A stretch of 15,596 nt of DNA from CALJIC01 sp039805565 (GTDB lineage Bacteria; Chloroflexota; Chloroflexia; Chloroflexales; Roseiflexaceae), in the NCBI GenBank assembly GCA_039805565.1, contig JBDLTZ010000210.1, positions 1 through 15,596 on the forward strand. Reading direction: 5' to 3'. The notes beneath the pieces were generated by a model. The model was not told where the DNA came from. It made no database searches and worked only from the letters and a program-made list of their open reading frames with translations. The translations under genes were made by a program, and so were the position numbers. How positions within the stretch are numbered: the stretch's first letter is position 1; each line of letters opens with the position of its first letter. Positions 1 to 7,847 of this stretch are shown here, one piece after another.

Positions 1-109
1 GGCGTATGGTTATCTAGCCAGCAAGCTGAGGTGATGCTGGTTGACAGAATGGTATCTTCAGTGTGTTCGCCCTAGACGCCCCTGGCTATGTCGTACCTCG
101 CGTGGCGCC

Positions 110-115
110 AAGGAG
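110..115 (+). promoter_or_regulatory. Ribosome binding site deciding the aminotransferase start
   Basis: AAGGAG with a 10-nt spacer before the ATG at 126. It supports this start over the in-frame ATG at 63, which would place these bases inside the gene. Confidence 0.7.
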
Positions 116-125
116 CATCCAAGAT

Positions 126-1313
126 ATGTCTCAGCCTATCCCTATGGCCGCGCCGGATGTCGGTAGCGCCGAGATCGCAGCGGTAAACGCGGTGCTCACC
201 ACCTCGGTGCTGAGCATCGGCCGGCAGGTGGAGGGCTTCGAGCGGGCCTGCGCCGCGCGGGCAGGGGTGGCGCACGGCATCGCGGTCAACTCGGGCACCA
301 GCGGCCTCCACCTCTGCGTCATCGCCGCCGGGGCGGGCCCCGGCGACCTTGTGCTCACCACGCCCTTCTCGTTTATCGCCTCTGCCAACTGCGCACTCTA
401 CGAGGGCGCCGTCCCGGTTTTTGTCGACGTCGACCCCAGCACCGGCAACCTCGACCCGGCCCTCGTCGCCGAGGCTGCCGCCGATCTCTCCGCTGGTGGA
501 GCCCGGGCCGACCGCTGGCTGCCCCCGAGTCTGCGCGGCCGGCGCCGCCCATCCGGCCGACTCCGGGCCCTGCTGCCTGTCCACGCCTTCGGCCAGCCCG
601 CTGACATGGACCCGCTGCTGGTCACCGCCCGCGCCCACGACCTCGCCGTGATCGAGGACGCCTGCGAGGCGATCGGCGCCACCTACAAGGGGTGCCCGGC
701 CGGCTCCCTCGGCGACGCCGCCGTCTTCGCCTTCTACCCCAACAAGCAGATCACTACGGGCGAGGGCGGCATGATCGTCACTGGCCGCGCGACCTGGGCC
801 GATCTGTTCCGCAGCCTGCGCAACCAGGGTCGCGACGTGTTCGACGCCTGGCTCAACCACACCCGCCTGGGCTACAACTACCGCATGGACGAGCTGAGCG
901 CAGCCCTTGGCCTGGCCCAGATCGATCGCCTCGACGAGCTGCTGGCCGCCCGCGCCCGCGTCGCTGGCTGGTACACCGAGCGCCTCGCCAGCGTGGAGCT
1001 GGTCGAGACGCCTTCGCTGGCGCCGACAACCACCGCCATGTCCTGGTTTGTCTACGTGGTTCGTATTCTTGCCCCGGCTTCCCGTGATGCGGTGATGCGC
1101 GGGCTGGCCGCGCTGAACATCCCCAGCCGGCCCTACTTTACGCCAATCCACCTGCAGCCCTTCTACCAGCAGCGCTTCGGCTATGCTGGCGGCGAGTTTC
1201 CAGTCACAGAGCAGCTCGGCGCCATCTCGCTGGCCCTTCCCTTCTCCGGCATCATGCGTGAGGAGCAGGTCGACTATGTTGTGGCACAGCTGCGGCACCT
1301 GGTTGCAGGGTAA
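126..1313 (+). CDS. DegT/DnrJ/EryC1/StrS-family PLP aminotransferase (sugar aminotransferase)
   Basis: This is a fold-type I aminotransferase of 395 residues, the usual family length. Such enzymes transfer an amino group, usually from glutamate, to a keto-sugar nucleotide in the cytosol. An N-terminal SIGRQVEGFE segment is followed by the cofactor-phosphate region NSGTSGLHL. The stretch IEDACEAIGA carries D178, expected to contact the PLP pyridine nitrogen. FYPNKQITTGEGG carries K207, the expected Schiff-base lysine. NYRMDELSAALGLAQ is the conserved C-terminal block. I chose the ATG at 126 because AAGGAG (110-115) lies 10 nt upstream and homology begins at SQPIPMAAPDVG; an in-frame ATG at 63 has no such site. 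The stop lies 4 nt before the start of the dehydratase gene. This pairing suggests C4-amination of a UDP-4-keto-6-deoxy sugar, as PglE or WbpE-type enzymes do. The exact sugar cannot be read from sequence. Confidence 0.93.
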   Translation: MSQPIPMAAPDVGSAEIAAVNAVLTTSVLSIGRQVEGFERACAARAGVAHGIAVNSGTSGLHLCVIAAGAGPGDLVLTTPFSFIASANCALYEGAVPVFVDVDPSTGNLDPALVAEAAADLSAGGARADRWLPPSLRGRRRPSGRLRALLPVHAFGQPADMDPLLVTARAHDLAVIEDACEAIGATYKGCPAGSLGDAAVFAFYPNKQITTGEGGMIVTGRATWADLFRSLRNQGRDVFDAWLNHTRLGYNYRMDELSAALGLAQIDRLDELLAARARVAGWYTERLASVELVETPSLAPTTTAMSWFVYVVRILAPASRDAVMRGLAALNIPSRPYFTPIHLQPFYQQRFGYAGGEFPVTEQLGAISLALPFSGIMREEQVDYVVAQLRHLVAG

Positions 1314-1317
1314 GCGC

Positions 1318-3324
1318 ATGTCAGTGCCCGTCCCTGCCACCATCTCAGCCAGAAACGCTCCCATGGATCATCTTCGCAACCGTCACTTCCTGGTAGCTGA
1401 TCTGCTGTTGATTCCCCTTGTGGTCTACAGCAGCTTTGTGCTGCGGCTTGAGCAGCTTGAGCCCGGCCAGTACCTGCCGGGGCTCCTCTTGATGGCTCTG
1501 GCCGCGGGCCTCGTTACGCCGCTGTTCCTGTTCTGGGCGGGCATCTACCAGCAGTACTGGCGCTACGCCTCGGCTGGCGAGCTGCTGCAGCTCTTCGGCG
1601 TCGTCACACTGGCCGGCGTCACCATCGGCCTTGTGTCGCTTGCAGCCGGCATGCTCCTGCCCGCCCTCACCATCCCGCGCTCGGTCCCGCTGATCGTCTT
1701 ACCGCTGCTGCTGGGCGCTGTGGCCACGCCGCGCCTCCTGCTGCGCATCTGGTCGAGCCGCATGCCCCGCCACGAGCCGGCCAGTAAGGGCCAGCCGGTG
1801 CTGATCATGGGCGCGGGCGACACGGGGGCCATGACAGTTCGCGAGCTGCGATATAGTGCCCGGCTGAAGCTCCGGGTCGTTGGTCTGCTGGACGACGACC
1901 CCGCCAAGCGGGGTATGTGCATCCACGGTGTGATCGTCCTCGGCGACCGCTCGGCCATCCCCGCCCTTGTGCGCCAGTACGGCATCGCGACGGTCATCAT
2001 CGCGATGCCCACTGCCCCTGGTAAGGAGGTCAGGGCCATCCTGCAGATCTGCCGTGCGGCGGGCGTGCAAACCCTCACCGTCCCGGGCTTCTCCGAACTC
2101 CTCGATGGCCGGACAAGTGTCTCGCAGCTACGCCAGATCGAGATCAGCGACCTCCTCCGGCGCGCCCCCGTGCAGACAGACATTGCCGCTGTCCATCAGC
2201 TGATCCAGGATCGTGTCGTGATGGTGACCGGGGGCGGCGGGTCTATCGGCAGCGAGCTGTGCCGACAGGTGCTTCGCGCTGGCCCTGCCGAGCTCATCCT
2301 CCTCGGCCATGGCGAGAACAGCGTCTTTGAGGCCCAGAACGAGCTGGCTGCTATGGCCAGGGAGTGTGCCCCCACCGGGCAAGCGATCGGCGTCAAGGCC
2401 GTTATCGCAGACATCCGCGATGCGCGCCGCCTCCAGGCCACCTTCGAGCGCTACCGGCCCTCGATCGTCTTTCATGCCGCGGCCCACAAGCATGTGCCCT
2501 TGATGGAGGAGAACCCGGTTGAGGCGATCACGAATAACGTTCTCGGCACGCGCAACCTGCTCAACAGCGCTGTTGCCACCGGCGTGGAGCACTTTGTGAT
2601 GATCTCCTCCGATAAGGCAGTGAACCCGACAAGCGTCATGGGTGCGAGCAAGCGCGTGGCCGAGATGCTCGTGCTCCAGACCGCCAGGACGAGCGGGCGC
2701 CCCTTCGTGGCCGTGCGCTTCGGGAACGTGCTTGGGAGTCGGGGCAGCGTCGTGCTGACCTTCAAGCGCCAGATCGCGGCCGGGGGGCCGGTGACCGTTA
2801 CCCACCCCGACATGCGTCGGTTTTTCATGACTATCCCCGAGGCCGTCCAGCTCGTGCTTCAAGCAGCCGTGCTCGGCAGTAAGGGGGAGGTCTTCATGCT
2901 CGACATGGGCGAGCCGCTGAAAGTGGTCGATCTGGCGCGCGACATGATCCGGCTCTCTGGCCTGGAGGAGGGGCGCGACATCGACATTGCCTATAGCGGC
3001 CTGCGCCCTGGCGAGAAGCTGTTCGAGGAGCTGTTCGCCGAGGGTGAGCAGTACACCCCCACCTGCCACAGCAAGATCTTTATCGCGGGGAACGCAAGCG
3101 GTCGTGTCCCCTCCGAGCTGACGCGCGCCGTGGCCGAGCTGGAGCGGAGCGCCGAGGAGAATAATGATGAGGCGGTGCTGAAGCAGCTCCACGCCCTCGT
3201 CCCAGAGTATCAGCGCCCGGGCTATCCAGCCCTCCCTGTGGCCCCTGCCTCTCAGCCGTTCCGTTCACCACTGGAACATCCGGCAGCACTAGCACAGACC
3301 TGCCGCCCGTTGACGCCTACGTAG
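1318..3324 (+). CDS. Membrane-bound nucleoside-diphosphate-sugar 4,6-dehydratase (FlaA1/CapD/PglF/WbpM type)
   Basis: A 668-residue protein with the full-length architecture of the large SDR-type dehydratases. About four hydrophobic helices occupy residues 20-150. A first Rossmann-like domain follows with GAGDTG at 165-170. The catalytic SDR domain starts with VTGGGGSIGSE (NAD-binding glycines from 305). SSDKAVNPTSVMGASKR holds M441 and K445, so the classical SDR tyrosine is replaced by methionine, a hallmark of the PglF/FlaA1/WbpM subfamily. These enzymes convert UDP-GlcNAc to a UDP-4-keto-6-deoxy sugar at the inner membrane face. The aminotransferase gene ends 4 nt upstream, so the pair probably makes a 4-amino-4,6-dideoxyhexose. 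The ATG at 1318 gives the expected first helix; an ATG at 1363 is a weaker alternative. The last ~60 residues are Pro/Ala-rich and not conserved. A 5-epimerising inverting dehydratase is possible but cannot be separated here. Confidence 0.92.
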   Translation: MSVPVPATISARNAPMDHLRNRHFLVADLLLIPLVVYSSFVLRLEQLEPGQYLPGLLLMALAAGLVTPLFLFWAGIYQQYWRYASAGELLQLFGVVTLAGVTIGLVSLAAGMLLPALTIPRSVPLIVLPLLLGAVATPRLLLRIWSSRMPRHEPASKGQPVLIMGAGDTGAMTVRELRYSARLKLRVVGLLDDDPAKRGMCIHGVIVLGDRSAIPALVRQYGIATVIIAMPTAPGKEVRAILQICRAAGVQTLTVPGFSELLDGRTSVSQLRQIEISDLLRRAPVQTDIAAVHQLIQDRVVMVTGGGGSIGSELCRQVLRAGPAELILLGHGENSVFEAQNELAAMARECAPTGQAIGVKAVIADIRDARRLQATFERYRPSIVFHAAAHKHVPLMEENPVEAITNNVLGTRNLLNSAVATGVEHFVMISSDKAVNPTSVMGASKRVAEMLVLQTARTSGRPFVAVRFGNVLGSRGSVVLTFKRQIAAGGPVTVTHPDMRRFFMTIPEAVQLVLQAAVLGSKGEVFMLDMGEPLKVVDLARDMIRLSGLEEGRDIDIAYSGLRPGEKLFEELFAEGEQYTPTCHSKIFIAGNASGRVPSELTRAVAELERSAEENNDEAVLKQLHALVPEYQRPGYPALPVAPASQPFRSPLEHPAALAQTCRPLTPT

Positions 3325-3375
3325 GCTAGCCGTCCACCACTCCGATTGTCGTTGCTCCCGTCGTACCATCAGGGT

Positions 3376-3380
3376 AAGGA
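3376..3380 (+). promoter_or_regulatory. Ribosome binding site of the small exported protein
   Basis: AAGGA 7 nt before the ATG at 3388. It selects this start and thereby exposes a normal N-terminal signal peptide. Confidence 0.6.
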
Positions 3381-3387
3381 TGAAGTC

Positions 3388-3669
3388 ATGAGCCGTACGA
3401 GTCTCCTCGTTTTCTCCCTCGTCTTTAGCCTGGGTCTTCTCAGTGTCACGTTCACAGCCTGGCCGGTCGCCGCTGACGACCTCGAGATCGCAGCGGCTCG
3501 CACCGTCCCGCACGAGGTCGCGTTTGTCGAAGTCGCAGATGTGACGCTCACGAACGCCCCTGCTCCCAGACCGGAGGATGGCCTGAGTCTGACTTTTGTG
3601 GTGCTGGTGCTGGGCGCGAGTGCGCTAACTGCGGTGACAGCCTTGAAGTGGCGCAGTACGATCCTGTAG
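3388..3669 (+). CDS. Small exported protein with C-terminal membrane helix, function unknown
   Basis: I do not recognise this 93-residue protein as a named family. It has an N-terminal signal peptide (RT then a hydrophobic core at residues 6-24) with a likely cleavage after PVAA (29/30). A ~35-residue mainly polar segment follows, with a Pro-rich stretch (APAPRPEDG). A second hydrophobic helix lies at about residues 66-87, with the short tail KWRSTIL. The predicted product is therefore a short extracytoplasmic segment held by its C-terminus. There is no LPXTG-like motif before the final helix. AAGGA at 3376-3380, 7 nt before the ATG at 3388, sets the start; an in-frame ATG at 3346 has no good site. 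It lies 63 nt after the dehydratase gene and 34 nt before the DUF4012 gene, on the same strand, so co-transcription is likely. Confidence 0.72.
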   Translation: MSRTSLLVFSLVFSLGLLSVTFTAWPVAADDLEIAAARTVPHEVAFVEVADVTLTNAPAPRPEDGLSLTFVVLVLGASALTAVTALKWRSTIL

Positions 3670-3703
3670 CCGTTGAGTCTCGAGGGGAAGAGTTACCCGA
3701 TTT

Positions 3704-6229
3704 ATGGCCACGAAAGTAAGCGCCAACAAGCCTCGCTCGAGCGAGCCCGCAGATGGTCACGAGCCCTCTACCGCGCCAGGCCGTATGTCCCGGCGCGGTG
3801 GAGTGCGTCGGGGTTATATCTGGGGGGGTGTCTGCGCTCTGGCGCTCATAGCGGTGGTCGGGCTACGAGTCTGGGCCGCTGCGCAGAGTGCGACAGCCGT
3901 CATAGCCGACATCCGCAGCGTTGAGGCGCTGGCCCGTGATCCGGAGCGTCTGCTGACGGAGGGTGCTGTATCTCTCGCCAGCACCCGCCAGCACCTCGCC
4001 GCGCTGCGCGGCGACCTCTGGCCACTGCCCGCCGTGGGGGCGTGGCTCGGGTGGCTTCCAGGGTACGGCGCCGATCTGGCCGCCCTCGGCCCGCTGCTGG
4101 ATGCCAGTGACCACACCCTCGCGGCCACCGAGAGCATGCTCGTGGCCGCGGGGCCGCTGGCGCCGACGCTCCGTGCGCTGGATCGGGCTGCGGTGACTGC
4201 CCCCGAGCTATCCCAGCAGCTTGCCGCGGCGCGGCCGTCCCTGGAGCACGCGCAGGCGCGAGCCGAACAAGCGATGTTGATCTGGGAGCAGATCGACCCT
4301 GAGGCCCTCTCCCCGTTGATTGGGCCGCGGGTGGCTCAGGTGCGCTCCCTGGCCACGCTGCTACCGGGTGCCGCAAGCCTGAGCATCGCAACCATCGACC
4401 TCCATGCATCGCTGGCTCCGCTATTCCCCCTGCTTCGGGCGGGCGACCCCGCGCAGCTCCTCGCCGGCGACAGCGCTACCCTCACGAGCCTCACCCGCGC
4501 CGCTGAGTTGTTGCCCCTCGCGCGCGCATCAACGGAGCGAGCTGCTGATGATCTGGCCCGCGCGCAGCTCGACGGGCTGCCGGAGGGACGTCAGGCCCAG
4601 CTTCTGCAGCTCGCCGAGCTCCCCGGCCTGTACCTCGCCGTGATCAGCAGCCTCGAGGTCGGCCAGGAGGTGGCCGCGATCGTCACGCCTATCCTCGCCG
4701 AGCAGCACGGCGGGCGGCCCCTGGGCGCCGCGCTGGCGTCGGGGCTGGCGGCCCGGCGCGCCGAGCTCGACGGCGCCCGCCTGCGCATGGGGGAGGTGAT
4801 CAGCGCCTGGGAGCAGGTCCGCGCCGACCGGCTGCCCCAGCCGCTGCGTGAGGCGGTCGAGCAGATGCCGGCGCGGGCGGCCGAGGCGGGGGAGCTGATC
4901 GAGCTGGCCCAGCTGCTGCCCGGCCTGCTGGGCGCGGGTGGCGGGCGCGACTACCTGGTGCTGGCCCTGAGCGGCGATGAGCTGCGCCCGGGCGGCGGCT
5001 TCATCACCAGCGCGGGCGTGCTGCGCCTACAGGATGGCCGCGTTGCCGGCCTCAGCCTTGAGGACTCGGGCAAGATCTCACCGCGCGCCGGGGTGGCGAG
5101 TCCCTACGCCCCCGAGCCCCTCGGCCGCTACATGCAGATCTACCGCTGGTTTCTCCGCGATTCGAACTGGTCGCCGGACTTCCCCACCTCGGCCCGTATG
5201 GCTGGGATCCTCTACGGTCTGAGCGGGCGCACGGCCCCACCCGACGTCGCCGCCATCAATGTCGTCGCACTTCAGGAGCTGCTGCGCGTCACCGGCCCCG
5301 TGGCCGTCGCCGGCGAAGCGGACCCGATCAGCGCCGATACGGTGGTGGCGTTCTTTGAGCGCCACCACGGCCTCCAGAACGACAATAGCGCACCCGTGAC
5401 GGCCCTCGCCCAGGCTCTGCTGGACCGGATCGAGCGAGGTGATATGGCGCTCCCAGCGCTCCTGAAGGTAGCCCATCAGCTGCTCGACCAGCGCCATATC
5501 CAGATCGCGGTCGCTGAGCCGGCCGCTGCCGAGCACCTCGCCGGCCTGGGCTGGGACGGCGCCGTGCGCCCGGGGGGGCGGGATTTCCTGATGGTGGTTG
5601 ACGCGAACGTCGGGTACACCAAGGCGAACCGGAACATCCGGGAGCGCCTCAGCTACACGGTCGATCTGACTGACCCGATGGCGCCCCTGGCAAGCCTAGC
5701 TATCGGCTACACCCACACAGGGACGGCGACAGGTACATGCGCGGAGCTGGATGCGGAGCCCGCAAGCTACAGCTCCATGCTCGCTCGCTGCCACCGCACC
5801 TACCTGCGCGTCCTCGTCCCTGCCGCCAGCGCTCTGCTGAGCGCGGAGAACGGGCCGAGCCCCGGCGAATGGACGTGGTCCGGCCTGCCCGACGATGGAA
5901 TGGTGAGCTCAGGGGTGGGCGAGGCGGGGGCGAGCGTATTCGCGACCTACCTTGCGCTCCCCCCAGGCGCCGAGCGCACCGTCGCCCTACGCTACAGCCT
6001 GCCGCTGACCGTTATCGAGCCGATGGAGGGTGGCTACCGCTACGGGCTGCGTATCCAGAAGCAGGCCGGGCGTGAGCCCATCCCCATCCAGATCCGCCTG
6101 AATCTTCCGCCGGGGGCCAGCGTCGTCTGGGCGAGCGCCGGGCCGGCCCGGCCCGGCGCCACAACCTTCGAGCTTACCACCAGCCTTGTCCGCGACCTGG
6201 ATCTGGAGATCCATATTCAGGCCTCATAA
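3704..6229 (+). CDS. DUF4012 membrane-anchored protein
   Basis: An 841-residue protein with a single N-terminal membrane helix (about residues 37-61) after an Arg-rich cytoplasmic segment, so most of it should be outside the membrane. Residues ~62-410 are Ala/Leu-rich and look helical, with many SLASTRQHLAAL-like stretches. The DUF4012 core follows: DYLVLALSGDELRPGGGFI (from D416), NWSPDFPTSA (from N488), KANRNIRERLSYTVDL, and a late YLRVLVPAASALL block. DUF4012 proteins are common in Actinobacteria and Chloroflexota, often beside surface-polysaccharide genes; no biochemical role is assigned that I know of. The ATG at 3704 has a purine-rich stretch (GAGGGGAAGAG, 3682-3692) rather far upstream. 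An in-frame ATG at 3785 would also keep the membrane helix. Its place between sugar-nucleotide genes and the sortase unit suggests a role in surface glycan or glycoprotein assembly (inference). Confidence 0.85.
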   Translation: MATKVSANKPRSSEPADGHEPSTAPGRMSRRGGVRRGYIWGGVCALALIAVVGLRVWAAAQSATAVIADIRSVEALARDPERLLTEGAVSLASTRQHLAALRGDLWPLPAVGAWLGWLPGYGADLAALGPLLDASDHTLAATESMLVAAGPLAPTLRALDRAAVTAPELSQQLAAARPSLEHAQARAEQAMLIWEQIDPEALSPLIGPRVAQVRSLATLLPGAASLSIATIDLHASLAPLFPLLRAGDPAQLLAGDSATLTSLTRAAELLPLARASTERAADDLARAQLDGLPEGRQAQLLQLAELPGLYLAVISSLEVGQEVAAIVTPILAEQHGGRPLGAALASGLAARRAELDGARLRMGEVISAWEQVRADRLPQPLREAVEQMPARAAEAGELIELAQLLPGLLGAGGGRDYLVLALSGDELRPGGGFITSAGVLRLQDGRVAGLSLEDSGKISPRAGVASPYAPEPLGRYMQIYRWFLRDSNWSPDFPTSARMAGILYGLSGRTAPPDVAAINVVALQELLRVTGPVAVAGEADPISADTVVAFFERHHGLQNDNSAPVTALAQALLDRIERGDMALPALLKVAHQLLDQRHIQIAVAEPAAAEHLAGLGWDGAVRPGGRDFLMVVDANVGYTKANRNIRERLSYTVDLTDPMAPLASLAIGYTHTGTATGTCAELDAEPASYSSMLARCHRTYLRVLVPAASALLSAENGPSPGEWTWSGLPDDGMVSSGVGEAGASVFATYLALPPGAERTVALRYSLPLTVIEPMEGGYRYGLRIQKQAGREPIPIQIRLNLPPGASVVWASAGPARPGATTFELTTSLVRDLDLEIHIQAS

Positions 6230-6286
6230 CCAGGTTGCGTACCTTCCCGCAAGTGCGCTCGTGTAGCGCCAAGTCTAGCCGCCACT

Positions 6287-6294
6287 GAGAGGAA
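6287..6294 (+). promoter_or_regulatory. Ribosome binding site of the sortase-substrate gene
   Basis: GAGAGGAA, 6 nt before the ATG at 6301. It is the strongest site in the cluster, consistent with high expression of a structural surface protein. The rest of the 71-nt gap after the DUF4012 gene shows no clear promoter or terminator. Confidence 0.6.
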
Positions 6295-6300
6295 CAGACC

Positions 6301-7116
6301 ATGACCAACCAAACCCACCGCCCGCTCCGCCCGTCGTTCGCCCGTCTGCTGGTGCTCGTCGCCCTGGTGCTGATGACCGTCTGGCTCCCGGCCCGAGGCG
6401 CCCTGGCCCAGACCGTCCCGGGCGGGGCGCCGCCCACCAGCCCGATCGCCGACGGCGCCCCGCCCATCCCCAGCCAGCCGATCGTCGTTTCGGCGAGCGC
6501 GCCGCTCGTCGCCCCGCTCGTCGCCACCACGGGCACCTCCCTGGCCATGGAGTTGCCGCCCGCAGCCCCCGGGGAGAGCCCTCTGGTGGTCACCATCTCG
6601 ATCTCGCCCGCAACTCTGGGGAACGTGACCGACCGCGACGGGAACCCGGTACAGCCCACCACCATGAGGGCGAGGCCGGTGAGCGCGGCGAGCGTGCCTA
6701 CGCTGCCGGCGGGCCAGGTCGCCCTGAGCACCGTGATCGGCTTCGAGCTGCTCGACGCGAACGGGCAGCCCATCAACCGCCCGAACTTCAACCCGCCCCT
6801 GGTGCTGGGCTTCACGCCGACCCCTCAGGCCATTGCCGCCGCCGGTGGGATCGAGAACGTCAAGGTGGTGGTCTTTGACAGCCTGACCGGACAGTGGGTG
6901 GCGCTCCCGTCCACGGTGATCGACGGCAAGATGTACGCCTCGGTGACCCACTTCTCGCTCTTCACCATGGCTGCCATCCCGGTCACGCCCCTGCCCGCCA
7001 GGCTGCCCACCACCAGCGCAGGCGCGCAGCTTCCGGCCGGCACCCTTGAGGCCGTGGCGGTGCTCGCCATCATCGCGGGGGCCATGCTGCTCCGTCGGCA
7101 GCGCGAGCAGCGGTAG
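6301..7116 (+). CDS. Exported surface protein with sortase-type C-terminal sorting signal (LPTTS variant)
   Basis: A 271-residue protein with a signal peptide (hydrophobic core ~residues 16-35, likely cleavage after GALAQ). A Pro/Ala-rich linker and a single beta-rich domain (about residues 85-230) follow. The segment VVFDSLTGQWVALPSTVIDG and the ending THFSLFTMA resemble ZU5-like or HFS-ending modules on bacterial surface proteins; I cannot name the family with certainty. The C-terminus has the three-part layout of a cell-wall sorting signal: LPTTS at 235-239, a hydrophobic segment at about 249-264, and the basic tail RRQREQR. The expected motif is LPXTG, so the last position is Ser, not Gly. 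A sortase gene begins 5 nt downstream, so this protein is the obvious substrate candidate. If the motif is not cut, the protein would simply be held by its C-terminal helix. Confidence 0.82.
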   Translation: MTNQTHRPLRPSFARLLVLVALVLMTVWLPARGALAQTVPGGAPPTSPIADGAPPIPSQPIVVSASAPLVAPLVATTGTSLAMELPPAAPGESPLVVTISISPATLGNVTDRDGNPVQPTTMRARPVSAASVPTLPAGQVALSTVIGFELLDANGQPINRPNFNPPLVLGFTPTPQAIAAAGGIENVKVVVFDSLTGQWVALPSTVIDGKMYASVTHFSLFTMAAIPVTPLPARLPTTSAGAQLPAGTLEAVAVLAIIAGAMLLRRQREQR

Positions 7117-7121
7117 CGACG

Positions 7122-7847
7122 ATGCGACCAACCACCGTGAGGCTTGGGCTGCCCCTCGCCGTGCTTCTCAGCCTCTGGCTTAGCGGCTGTGCTGTCGTCA
7201 CCTCGAGTGGCGACAGCACAGCCGGTCCCTCGACTACCCCGCCTGCGGCGACAGCGCCTGCGCCGCCCACGCCTGCTGCCACAGCCAAGCTGCCGGCCGC
7301 GGGCGCGGCTGTGATCGATCAGCCCATGTTGGAGGCACCAACGGCCCCTATGCGGGTCGGCACCCCCATACCAGCGCGTAGCTCCCTCGCCGCGCGCGGC
7401 GACACAACCCCCGCCCGCCTCGTGATCGAGGCCATCGGGCTTGATCAGCAGATCGAGGCCGTGGGCCTCGACAGCCAGCGCATGCCTGTCGTGCCGCCTC
7501 ACCTCGTCGGCTGGTACGATCTGAGCGCGCAGCCAGGCCAGGGGGAGAACATCGTTCTCTGGGGTCACGTCCTGCGCTTCAAGGCGACGCCTGAGATCCC
7601 GGCGCCCTTCGCGCGCCTGCATGAGCTGGCCGTCGGTGCACCGATCACAGTTATGGATGCGGCCGGCAAATCCCACCGCTACAGAGTCACCTGGCAGACG
7701 GTGGTCGCGCCTGACAGAGTGGACTACATGCTGCCTAAGGGCAGCGAGCGCCTGACCCTGATCTCCTGCTTCGGCGATCTGGTGATCACCGACCGCCAGG
7801 TTGATATGACCCAGCGGCTGATCACCATCGCGGAGCCCGCGCCTTAA
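7122..7847 (+). CDS. Sortase with lipoprotein signal peptide (class D/E/F-like)
   Basis: A 241-residue sortase-family transpeptidase. These enzymes cut a C-terminal sorting motif with a cysteine and join the protein to an amine acceptor outside the membrane. Catalytic residues are visible: H149 in ENIVLWGHV, C216 in LTLISCFG, and an arginine near the end (R232 in TQRLITIA is the best fit; R225 is an alternative). The strand LVIEAIGLDQQIEAVGL opens the barrel. The N-terminus is unusual: it reads as a signal peptide ending in the lipobox LSGC with C23, then a Ser/Thr/Pro-rich linker to about residue 70. Most sortases use an uncleaved transmembrane helix instead. The gene starts 5 nt after the putative substrate gene, and its TAA overlaps the ATG of the DUF2723 gene (TAATG). 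I would not assign a class firmly. TLISC replaces the common TLxTC. Confidence 0.9.
   Translation: MRPTTVRLGLPLAVLLSLWLSGCAVVTSSGDSTAGPSTTPPAATAPAPPTPAATAKLPAAGAAVIDQPMLEAPTAPMRVGTPIPARSSLAARGDTTPARLVIEAIGLDQQIEAVGLDSQRMPVVPPHLVGWYDLSAQPGQGENIVLWGHVLRFKATPEIPAPFARLHELAVGAPITVMDAAGKSHRYRVTWQTVVAPDRVDYMLPKGSERLTLISCFGDLVITDRQVDMTQRLITIAEPAP

Noticed and set aside
41..46. TTGACA as a -35 box for the surface cluster
   Set aside because: No -10-like hexamer lies at 16-18 nt; the nearest AT-rich stretch, TATCTT at 53-58, is far too close.
72..1364. A 430-codon open frame on the - strand opposite the aminotransferase gene
   Set aside because: It mirrors the well-conserved aminotransferase, is rich in Gly/Arg/His/Ala as expected from a GC-rich antisense frame, and shows no known motif.
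2128..3192. A 354-codon open frame on the - strand opposite the dehydratase gene
   Set aside because: It is an antisense shadow of the conserved SDR catalytic domain, with no motif or ribosome site.
3388..3669. A second sortase substrate in the small exported protein
   Set aside because: There is no LPXTG-like motif before its C-terminal helix, and its tail is only weakly basic.
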